Below, piece by piece: positions 8,958-16,117 of a DNA stretch of 64,000 nt. The DNA comes from CAZRCZ01 sp964598765. GTDB lineage: Bacteria; Sumerlaeota; Sumerlaeia; MVZB01; JAJFLK01. The notes under the pieces are model-generated. The model saw only the letters and a program-made list of their open reading frames with translations, did no database searches and was not told where the DNA came from. Where the stretch lies: contig CAZRCZ010000024.1 in assembly GCA_964598765.1 (NCBI GenBank), positions 3,791-67,790 of the forward strand, in the 5' to 3' direction. How positions within the stretch are numbered: the stretch's first letter is position 1; each line of letters starts with the position of its first letter. A program made the position numbers and the translations under genes.

Positions 8958-9869
8958 TCAACCGCGTAGCTTAATGAGCAGATCGCGCCCGGCTTTCAGT
9001 CCGTCGCGCTCGGTCATGCGGTCCCCTTCGAACTCGACGCCGATCAGGCCGTGGAAGCCGTGCTTGTCCACGCAAATTTCCATCATCTTGGCGAAATCAA
9101 TTTTGGTTTCGTTGCCGTCGGGGCCGAAGTCGTAGCATTTTGCGCTGACCGCCTTGGCGTAGGGCATCATCTTGTCCACGGCGTCGTAGCGATCCACGTT
9201 GGGCGGAAAATTGCCGAAATCGGGCAACGTGCCGAAATGCAGGTTGTTGACCGCCTTCATCAAGCCGACGAGATGTTCGGGATACGACGAAATTCCGCCG
9301 TGGTTTTCGATGATGACATTGAGGCCGCTTTGAACGCCGATCTCGACCAGCTTGCCGAACGTTTCCGTCGAGCGGTCAATGACTTCCTTGGCCTTGGCGG
9401 CGTCTTTTTCGGCTCCCCCTTCCGCGCCGTGCCAATTCACGCGGATCGAATGACATCCGAGATCGGACGCCATGTAAACCCACTTTTCGTGATTGCGGAC
9501 CGCCTTGTCGCGCTCGGTTTTGTCCTTGTGGCCGAGCGAACCTTCGGCGTCGCACATGATCAGAGGTATCGTGATCTCGTATTTCTTGGCCTGACTTTTC
9601 CACTTGTTGGTGTATTCCTGCGTCGGCGATTCGAGCATCGTGTTGACGAGCGCCAATCCCTCGATCTGATATTCCTCGCGGAGAATTTTCGGCAGGTCAA
9701 TCATCTTGATCTTGCCGCCGAAGACCTCGCGGTGGAAGGTCCACCCGTCGCAGGAGATTTTGAAGTCGCGCTTGGCGGCGGCGGATGATTTTTCCGTCAG
9801 CCCCGCCAAAGCGGCGACACCCACCGTTGCTGAAGTCTTGAGAAAACTACGCCGATCTCGCAATTCCAT
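8958..9869 (-). CDS. Tat-exported sugar isomerase/epimerase-like TIM-barrel protein
   Basis: The 303-residue protein opens MELRDRRSFLKTSATVGVAALAG, a Tat signal, and ends its signal region near KSSAAAKRD. The rest is a xylose-isomerase-like (AP_endonuc_2) barrel: strands carry LVNTML, IRVNWHGAEGG, LNVIIENHGG, HFGTLPDFGNF and LIGVEFEGD. The E of IIENHGG, the D of PDFGNF and the E of VEFEGD are the usual metal ligands. It likely isomerises or epimerises a sugar or cyclitol derivative outside the cytoplasm. ATG 9869 has an AGGAG about 12 nt upstream, slightly far; the frame is open to 9902. Confidence 0.87.
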   Translation of the reverse strand: MELRDRRSFLKTSATVGVAALAGLTEKSSAAAKRDFKISCDGWTFHREVFGGKIKMIDLPKILREEYQIEGLALVNTMLESPTQEYTNKWKSQAKKYEITIPLIMCDAEGSLGHKDKTERDKAVRNHEKWVYMASDLGCHSIRVNWHGAEGGAEKDAAKAKEVIDRSTETFGKLVEIGVQSGLNVIIENHGGISSYPEHLVGLMKAVNNLHFGTLPDFGNFPPNVDRYDAVDKMMPYAKAVSAKCYDFGPDGNETKIDFAKMMEICVDKHGFHGLIGVEFEGDRMTERDGLKAGRDLLIKLRG

Positions 9870-9898
9870 AATAGCCGTAAACTCCTGTTTTGAATGAT

Positions 9899-9973
9899 TC
9901 ACGACGGAGACACCGAGAGCAACTCACAACGCCAATCGCGTTGAGACAAACTTCTCTGTGTCTCTGTGGTGAT
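9899..9973. repeat. Imperfect inverted repeat, 'GGAGACACCGAGAG/CTCTGTGTCTCTG' family
   Basis: Left arm cacgacggagacaccgagag and right arm ttctctgtgtctctgtggtg face each other across about 40 nt. It lies between two genes of the same transcription unit. It belongs to the same dispersed family as the repeats at 34893 and 59501. Confidence 0.7.
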
Positions 9974-9979
9974 TCTTCC

Positions 9980-11224
9980 CTATTTCGGTTTCCATTTCCC
10001 CTTCGCCACCGCCGGGATAAACGTGTCCAATCCTCTCGGCGGAAATTCGATGGTCTTGCCTTGCTCGGCGCTCATGTAGGCGGTCATGAGCAATTCCATG
10101 ACTTCGACGCCGTCGTCGAACGTGAGACGGGGCGGCTCGCCCGACAAAAATGCCCGCGACATGTGGCGGTTTTCGGATTCGTAGCCGTATTCGGAGGCTT
10201 CGTTCGAGACCAGCGGCATGACGCCGGTCTCGGCGTTTTGCTTCTCGACCAAATCCTCCCCCGACGGTCCCTGAACCGCCCGGCTGAAAAAAACCTTGAG
10301 ACCGCTTTCCAGACTGTTCATCGAGCAGGAGTATTCGGGACCGAGAAGTTCGAGCGAGAGGCGCAATCCCGCGCCGACGAAACTCCACGAAGTCGTCAAC
10401 TCGGAGATCAAGCGGTTTCCTTTTTCATCCTCATATTCGACCGTCGCGGCGGCGTAATCCTCGGCGGGTTTCTTGAGGTAATCCACTGCTTTGCCCATCA
10501 TCTTGGAAAGTTTTTTCGCGTATTCGGGGCGCGACCATTTCAGGCAAGAGGTGTGCGCCGTCACGCGCAAGGGTCGGATCGAGCGGCGCGGCTTGCCCGG
10601 CTCGGTGAGCATGTATCGCGCCACCTCGACCGAATGACACATCATGTCGTTCAGCACCCCGCCCCCCTGCAATTCCCCCTGCCAAAACCAAGGCATGTGC
10701 GGCCCGCTGTGCTCTTCGGCGGATCGCGCCAAATACGGGCGTCCGGCGAGTTTGGCTCCGCGCGCCCAAACGATGTCGCGCGCCCGATTGACCGGCGGCG
10801 CGAAAATTTGGTCTTCGAGATACCCGTGGTTCAATCCGGCTTTCTTGACCATCGCGGTGATTTTCTTGGCTTCGCCGACGTTGCGCGCCAGCGGTTTTTC
10901 GCAGGCGACTCCCTTAAGTGTCGCCTTGCCGCTTCGGACGGCGTCGCAAATTTCCGCGACGTTGGCGACGCGGGCGTGATTGGGTCCGCAAATCCAAATC
11001 GCCTCGATGGCGGGATCCGATGCCATTTCGGTGATCGAGCGGTAAGCCTTCGTCTCGCCGACGTCCAACTTCCGCGCAAACGCCGCCGTCTCCTCCGCGT
11101 GTTTCTTGTTGGGACTCCAAATCCCCCGCACGTCGGCGTCGCGCACGCCGACGAACGATTGAATGTGGAATTTGGTGATGAACCCGCTTCCGATGAATCC
11201 GATGCCGAGCCGTTTGTTGGACAT
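9980..11224 (-). CDS. Cytoplasmic Gfo/Idh/MocA-family oxidoreductase
   Basis: This 414-residue protein lacks an export signal and starts directly with a Rossmann fold (LGIGFIGSGFITKFH). It has the CGPNHARV strand and the signature CEKPLARNVGEAKK, then the C-terminal domain with HSVEVARYML and MNSLESGLKVFFSR. NAD(P)-dependent sugar or cyclitol dehydrogenases have this form. It follows the upstream MFS carrier gene by only 5 nt, so both are probably expressed together. The pairing of an uptake carrier with a cytosolic dehydrogenase suggests sugar catabolism; the substrate is not evident. Confidence 0.9.
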   Translation of the reverse strand: MSNKRLGIGFIGSGFITKFHIQSFVGVRDADVRGIWSPNKKHAEETAAFARKLDVGETKAYRSITEMASDPAIEAIWICGPNHARVANVAEICDAVRSGKATLKGVACEKPLARNVGEAKKITAMVKKAGLNHGYLEDQIFAPPVNRARDIVWARGAKLAGRPYLARSAEEHSGPHMPWFWQGELQGGGVLNDMMCHSVEVARYMLTEPGKPRRSIRPLRVTAHTSCLKWSRPEYAKKLSKMMGKAVDYLKKPAEDYAAATVEYEDEKGNRLISELTTSWSFVGAGLRLSLELLGPEYSCSMNSLESGLKVFFSRAVQGPSGEDLVEKQNAETGVMPLVSNEASEYGYESENRHMSRAFLSGEPPRLTFDDGVEVMELLMTAYMSAEQGKTIEFPPRGLDTFIPAVAKGKWKPK

Positions 11225-11229
11225 GATCG

Positions 11230-12543
11230 TTATACCACTTCGCTTTCTTCGGTCGCTTCGTCGAGAGTCAGAGACGCGACGCGATCTTTGGTTTCATCCC
11301 GGAAAAAAGCGGCGAATGCGACCGACGTGATCAGACCGATGGCCGAGAGCGTATACCACAATTTTGAATAATCCACGCTTCCTCCTTCCGGCGTGAAAAG
11401 TTCCTGCAACTTGCCCGAGAGAAAACCGCCAAGCACGGGACCTCCGCCGAGGATGATGATGCCGAAAACCGTTTGCGCGGAATGTCGCACGTCGGCTTCG
11501 GCGATGCGATCCACGTAAATAAAGGACGCGGCGAAGAAACAGGAGTAACAAAATCCGTGAAGGGCTTGACTGCAAACAATCAAGGGGACCGGAAGATCAA
11601 CCGTTCCGAAGATTGCGTAACGCGCGAAATAAGCCATGCCTCCCACGAAGACGACCCACCGGAACCCCAATTTCTTCAGCATGAATCCAAGAGAGGTAAT
11701 GACGATGATTTCGGCAAATTGGGCGACGGTCAGGACCGGACCGATTTTGCTGTCGGCGATGCCTAGATGCGAAAAGAATGGACCTGTTTGGAGAAAGTAA
11801 ATCTGGTGGATCGCGCTGATCGGAAGACTAGCCGCGACCAAAATGGCGAAGGATGGGCGCTTGAGAAGGGCAAAGGCTTTTGCAAAAGCCAGCGATTCGA
11901 CCGCGTTTTTTTTGGGAGGCGTATGCGGAAGCAACAGACAAAACGCCGCGTAACCGAACGAAATGACGCCGGAAAACCGAAGCGAATCCACAAGACGGTG
12001 GGTCACTCCATCAACCTCCGGACCAACGAGAAAGGGAGGCATCAATTGAAATTTCAAATCCTTCTGAAGCCAGATCATCGGAAAAATCCAACTCGCCACG
12101 ATCCAGCCGATGGTTCCCCAAACGCGAACGTAGGGAAATTCCTTGTTCGCGTCCTTCATGTGGGCGAAGGCGAGCGAGTTGGAAAGCGCCAAAGTGGGCG
12201 TATAGATCACGCTATAGAGGATGGATAGAACCAACCACGCGCCGTAGGAACTTTGCGAAGCCGTGATCCATTTGACGATTCCACCGATTAAAAGAAGAAA
12301 CGCCATGAATCGCTCGGTGCTGAAATAGCGGTCGGCCAGTTGCCCGGCGATGAACGGAGCCGAGACCGCCCCGATGGAGCCGGCCAATCCGAGGATCATG
12401 CCGATTTGCGCTCCGCTAAACCCAAGCCCGCCTTCTTTGGAACTCGCTGAAAGAAACCGCGCGGCGACGGGCAACCACGCGCCCCAAACCATGTATTGAA
12501 GCAACATCATAATGGAGAGCTTGGGATATTTCGGATTATCCAT
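11230..12543 (-). CDS. MFS carrier of the nucleoside:H+ symporter type
   Basis: The 437-residue protein has about twelve transmembrane segments. The N-terminal LSIMMLLQYMVWGAWLPVAARFL and the loop GQLADRYFSTERFMAFLLLIGG are typical of the NupG/XapB-related carriers found widely in Bacteroidetes and Planctomycetes-like bacteria. Other blocks are NSLAFAHM and FPYVRVWGTIGWIVASW. It should import a sugar, nucleoside or glycoside for the downstream oxidoreductases. An AAAGGAC lies 7 nt before ATG 12543. It appears to be the first gene of the cluster 12543 to 7448. Confidence 0.85.
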   Translation of the reverse strand: MDNPKYPKLSIMMLLQYMVWGAWLPVAARFLSASSKEGGLGFSGAQIGMILGLAGSIGAVSAPFIAGQLADRYFSTERFMAFLLLIGGIVKWITASQSSYGAWLVLSILYSVIYTPTLALSNSLAFAHMKDANKEFPYVRVWGTIGWIVASWIFPMIWLQKDLKFQLMPPFLVGPEVDGVTHRLVDSLRFSGVISFGYAAFCLLLPHTPPKKNAVESLAFAKAFALLKRPSFAILVAASLPISAIHQIYFLQTGPFFSHLGIADSKIGPVLTVAQFAEIIVITSLGFMLKKLGFRWVVFVGGMAYFARYAIFGTVDLPVPLIVCSQALHGFCYSCFFAASFIYVDRIAEADVRHSAQTVFGIIILGGGPVLGGFLSGKLQELFTPEGGSVDYSKLWYTLSAIGLITSVAFAAFFRDETKDRVASLTLDEATEESEVV

Positions 12544-12639
12544 GGAGGGGTCCTTTCGGCGAAAAATCTTTCCAGACCGCCGATGCAATACCAGCTTCGG
12601 AGGGAATTATCAAGCGGACTCCGCCGAAGGAACGCCTTC

Positions 12640-12770
12640 AGGCGCATTTGACTCGCGTCACGGATTTGGCTATGGACGAATTTGGGAAGGGATTTTTTCA
12701 TTAACCCCGCGATTGATCGCGGGGCTAATGGGAGTTCAATGCATCCGTGACGGAAGCAAGATGCGCCTGC
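12640..12770. repeat. Interspersed element with perfect central palindrome
   Basis: A 20-bp palindrome, ccccgcgattgatcgcgggg (12705-12724), has 9-bp perfect arms and a 2-nt loop, and pairing extends imperfectly to 12700-12729. Around it an outer pair of arms faces inward: gcgcatttgactcgcgtcacgga on the left is a near reverse complement of tccgtgacggaagcaagatgcgc on the right. The identical 20-mer occurs again at 56023-56042 with similar flanking arms. No gene is seen between 12544 and 12806. Confidence 0.75.
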
Positions 12771-12806
12771 GCGTTCAAGATTTGCGAGGAGCCAACGATT
12801 TGGCTT

Positions 12807-13268
12807 CTATCGGGCTTTGCCGAGCGAGCGACTGACCATCCGCGAGAGAGGATTAAACCAACGGACTTCGGGAAATCTCACAAAATCGGCGTCGGCGGTG
12901 TGAACCACCGCACGATATTCAATCGCCAAGGAGGCAAGTTGAGCGTCGGTGACAAGGTTGCCCGCCGTTCCTACGCCCTCCAGCAGTTTCAGAGTTCGAT
13001 CAACGTGGTCGGGACCGGGATCCAAAATTTGCGCCACCGGTCGAGCCAACCACGACCGAACATGATCGGCCGCTTCCACGGGCGTCATGGGATGGAGGAA
13101 TACGCGCGGATTTGTCGCCACGCGCACAAAACCAAAGATCACGATTTGGGGCAATCCTACGGCTTCCGCGCCGGACAAACAATCCATCCACCACTGCGCG
13201 GCTTTGCGATGGAAAGACGAAGTCGAATCATGGGCATAGATGAGAAGATTGACGTCGGGAATAATCAT
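12807..13268 (-). CDS. vapC: VapC-like PIN-domain ribonuclease toxin
   Basis: The 153-residue protein begins MIIPDVNLLIYAHDSTSSFH, the PIN-domain start with its first catalytic Asp (PDVNLLIY). The family acidic residues continue in TAGNLVTDAQLASLAIEY and VVHTADADFVRFPEVRWFNPL. PIN toxins cleave RNA. It overlaps the upstream antitoxin gene by 4 nt (ATGA), so translation is probably coupled. Confidence 0.9.
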   Translation of the reverse strand: MIIPDVNLLIYAHDSTSSFHRKAAQWWMDCLSGAEAVGLPQIVIFGFVRVATNPRVFLHPMTPVEAADHVRSWLARPVAQILDPGPDHVDRTLKLLEGVGTAGNLVTDAQLASLAIEYRAVVHTADADFVRFPEVRWFNPLSRMVSRSLGKAR

Positions 13269-13540
13269 GGCCGCGTTGAGCGTTTGTTCAGGCGCAAGAA
13301 CGCTTCCGCCTCAAGCTCATCGGCCAGCTTGTTAAATCCGGCGGGGTCAATCCCGGGACGCAGACCCATTGGGCGCGCTTTAAGGACAAAGGGACGCGTT
13401 TTAGTTCGCGCGGGTTTCCCCGAAAGGGCCGACCGCAACGTCTCATTGATGGTATCCTTGAATCGTCTTTGCGAACGGTGCATTTCTTGGCGAAGCATCC
13501 GCTCAACGTCTTTGTCCAGTGTCACCGTTGTTCGCATCAA
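13265..13540 (-). CDS. vapB: VapB-like antitoxin
   Basis: The 91-residue protein starts MMRTTVTLDKDVERMLRQEMHRSQRRFKDTINETLRSAL, a ribbon-helix-helix-type N-terminus as in many VapB antitoxins. The C-terminal part (PGIDPAGFNKLADELEAEAFLRL) is the kind of segment that contacts a PIN toxin. It overlaps vapC by 4 nt and should neutralise it and autoregulate the pair. Confidence 0.85.
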   Translation of the reverse strand: MMRTTVTLDKDVERMLRQEMHRSQRRFKDTINETLRSALSGKPARTKTRPFVLKARPMGLRPGIDPAGFNKLADELEAEAFLRLNKRSTRP

Positions 13541-13620
13541 TACATCATATTTTCTTAATACATTGATGTCAAGATGCTTGAGCTATAGCAACTCAGGAAA
13601 TTGCGTGGCCATTTTCAGCC

Positions 13621-13688
13621 GGCGAGCCAACGGCTCGCCCCTACCACAAGAATTCCGTCTTCCGTAGGGGCGACCCGGTGGGTCGCCC
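13621..13688. repeat. Double hairpin closed by an outer stem
   Basis: Two perfect hairpins stand side by side: ggcgagcc-aac-ggctcgcc (13621-13639) and gggcgaccc-ggt-gggtcgccc (13668-13688). Between them gcccctac and gtaggggc can pair. It lies in the 342-bp gap after vapB. I see no gene there. It looks like one more dispersed palindromic repeat. Confidence 0.55.
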
Positions 13689-13769
13689 GAAGATATAGAT
13701 CTAGCTTCCGCAAAGCCGGAGCCCAATCCGCCGGATACACAATACCTTGAATTGCTCGTAGCCTTGGGA

Positions 13770-13859
13770 GCATTTCACTTTTCCGGTGAATCGCGCAACC
13801 CCGTTGGCGTCCTCAAGCCCCTCGCACTCGTCTTCCATCGGAAAAGGGAAATGCGCCCC
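13770..13859. repeat. Short copy of a terminal-inverted-repeat element (about 90 bp)
   Basis: The left end gcatttcacttttccgg and the right end ccatcggaaaagggaaatgc are inverted copies of each other. The same ends bound longer copies at 30036-30210 and 53656-53825. The interior shares only the caaccccgttggcgtcctc-type core, so this looks like a deleted copy. Confidence 0.6.
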
Positions 13860-13882
13860 TCGGTTAGGGCGATCCCTCGGAT

Positions 13883-16117
13883 TCATTGGATAAAGGCGCG
13901 GCGCAGATAGCATCCCACAGGCGGGCAATAATGGCCGACGGGAACCTTCAGACGGATATGCACCCCGACCTCCTGAACCGGCGCGGTTGGAACGATGGGA
14001 AAGGTGAAAAGGCGGGGCGCCGGTTCCCTTTCTTGAACGTTACTCAAGTCACAGGCGACCTCGCCGATTTGGCGTTCGCCTTGGAAGATCGTCAGCCGAA
14101 GTTCCGTTCCATCGGGCGAATTGGGCGCGATGGCCAAGAACTCAAATCCGAAACGCGAAGCCGCTCCCGGTTCCGCAGGCAAGGCCATGCTCAGAAACTT
14201 CTCCTCCCCATTTCCGCCGCCGAGCAAAGCTTCGATGCCGCGGTAAGGATGAACCCGGATTCGGGCAAGGCGTTCCGCGACATTCGGGACATTGCTCTTC
14301 GGTTTCGCCGAGGGGGAATTCTTCAATCGGAAGGAAGGGACAAAAGGCGTTCCCGGCGGCGGGGCGTCTGCCGACGTTTGCCGGATGCTTTCGTAAAAAA
14401 CTTGACTGTCAATCACGTCCTCGGTGTCGAGCAATCGGGTCAGAGAATAGGATTTGAGAAGTTCGCGGATCTCGCCGTTTTTGTACGGCTCTTCCTCATA
14501 GAGGCTGGCCGGATAAAGCCGGGCCGACGTCCCGAAGGAAACAACGTTATCCGAGGCGCGCGAGAAAAGATATTCAAACGCCGACTGATCGCGGAATTGG
14601 TTGTGGGAAAGCGGTTGCATATAGGTGTGGCGTTCGGCGAAAGACGCTCGCCGCGTCGCCATGGTTTTGGCCTGCAACAAAGCGGATGCGGCCGTCAGAA
14701 ATAGAATGATGCCCAAGAGGGCTGTCCCGCGTCCCAGTCCGCTCCGAAGCCGCAAAGGGGATCGCGCCAAAAGACCGATCAACGACAGCAGAAAAATCGG
14801 CCAGACGGAAAAGGTCAGGCGGGGCATGTTGCTGACGGGCCGCCAGAGAGTCAGGAGCGCGAAAGCAAACGCCGCGCTCATCAGCAAGCGATTGGGAGTG
14901 AGAATCGTATCGGCGCTTGTTTCCGCCTTGACGTTCATCGGCTCCGGCGAAGGGAAAGACGCAAGCCGGGGATGGGACAAAACCTTGCTCAAGGAAATGA
15001 TGATCCCCGCCGCCGCGAAAAGAAGAATCGAAACCGCGCATCGCGGAAAATCCCAATCCATCGAACGGATGAGCAATCCAACCATAGATGTCGCCACGGC
15101 GACGGCCGTCCATTTCGCGCGTCGCGTGACGGCGGAGGATCGGACAATTTCGATGAGAACGACGCAAGTCCCCACTTCCAAAAGGGGATCCAACTCGAAC
15201 ATCTCCCGAAGCCACAAGCCATGCGATCCCCAAGCCGGGAGAGCCGTCAAGTTGACGTGGCGGATAAGTCTTTCCGCGTAAGAGCGTCCCGCCATGGCCG
15301 CCCAAACTTGGAGCGTCAAGAGCGGAATCACCGCGGAAGCGCAAAGGAGCATTGGACCCAAGAGGAATTCTTTGAGATGTTTTTTCAAACTCCCCGTTCT
15401 TCGGAACCCATCGGTCGGCAAAAGCGCGATCCAGCCGTAGGCTAACGAAACGACTGCCGGACCCGCTCCGTAGTGCGTGCCGAAGGCAAGGCCGAGGAAC
15501 AATCCCGCTCCCAGCCAATTTTTCATCGAGTCCCGTCGTCCGGTCAGAGCGTAGATGGCCAAGCAAATCCACATCGTGGACGGCATCGTTCCAAGCAGTC
15601 GGATCGAATAATTCAGAAACAAAGGGGAGACGCTGACGTAAAGCAGACAAAGCCAAAAACTTTCGCTTCCGAAAAGTCTTCCGGCGGCGAGGGAAAGCGC
15701 GAGCATGGCTCCGAAGGCGAAGAGCAGGGTGAGCGCGAATCCCGACGCCCCCGTCGAGTTGGGAATAAACCAGCCCCAAATCAAATGCGCCCCCATCCAA
15801 AACATCCGCCCATCGGCGCCGCAAACTTCCATGATTTCCCACCGCTCGGCCCAGTTCGAGGTGGCCATGAATGCCGAGGCGACGCCATAGCTTCCGGCCA
15901 AGGCGGCTTGGGTTTCGTCACCGCTTAATTCGGCGGGAAGGGTCAAGAACGGCAACCGAATGGCCCAGCTTATCGCGCCAACGATGAAAACCAGCTTCGG
16001 CAGAGTCAGACCTTGAAGAAAACAGGAAGGTTGAGCGCTTGGCACGGTTGTTTGTGGGATCAATACGGACGGCGTCCGGCGAAGGACCTTCCGAGTAATG
16101 CGTTCATTTCGCGCCAA
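13883..16117 (-). CDS. Large GT-C-like polytopic membrane protein
   Basis: The 744-residue protein has ten or more hydrophobic segments. Its first extracytoplasmic loop is acidic (LPAELSGDETQAALAGSYG), as in Arnt/PMT-like GT-C transferases. After the membrane part, from about residue 500, comes a soluble region with FGTSARLYPASLYEEEPYKNGEIREL and a beta-rich C-terminus (FGFEFLAIAPNSPDGTELRLTIFQGER). The final 14 nt of the upstream penicillin-acylase-family gene overlap its start, so the two are likely co-transcribed. Donor and acceptor are unknown. Confidence 0.65.
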   Translation of the reverse strand: MARNERITRKVLRRTPSVLIPQTTVPSAQPSCFLQGLTLPKLVFIVGAISWAIRLPFLTLPAELSGDETQAALAGSYGVASAFMATSNWAERWEIMEVCGADGRMFWMGAHLIWGWFIPNSTGASGFALTLLFAFGAMLALSLAAGRLFGSESFWLCLLYVSVSPLFLNYSIRLLGTMPSTMWICLAIYALTGRRDSMKNWLGAGLFLGLAFGTHYGAGPAVVSLAYGWIALLPTDGFRRTGSLKKHLKEFLLGPMLLCASAVIPLLTLQVWAAMAGRSYAERLIRHVNLTALPAWGSHGLWLREMFELDPLLEVGTCVVLIEIVRSSAVTRRAKWTAVAVATSMVGLLIRSMDWDFPRCAVSILLFAAAGIIISLSKVLSHPRLASFPSPEPMNVKAETSADTILTPNRLLMSAAFAFALLTLWRPVSNMPRLTFSVWPIFLLSLIGLLARSPLRLRSGLGRGTALLGIILFLTAASALLQAKTMATRRASFAERHTYMQPLSHNQFRDQSAFEYLFSRASDNVVSFGTSARLYPASLYEEEPYKNGEIRELLKSYSLTRLLDTEDVIDSQVFYESIRQTSADAPPPGTPFVPSFRLKNSPSAKPKSNVPNVAERLARIRVHPYRGIEALLGGGNGEEKFLSMALPAEPGAASRFGFEFLAIAPNSPDGTELRLTIFQGERQIGEVACDLSNVQEREPAPRLFTFPIVPTAPVQEVGVHIRLKVPVGHYCPPVGCYLRRAFIQ

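Noticed and set aside
9890..11371. 493-codon plus-strand frame
   Set aside because: Antisense to an oxidoreductase with recognised motifs; composition typical of a shadow frame.
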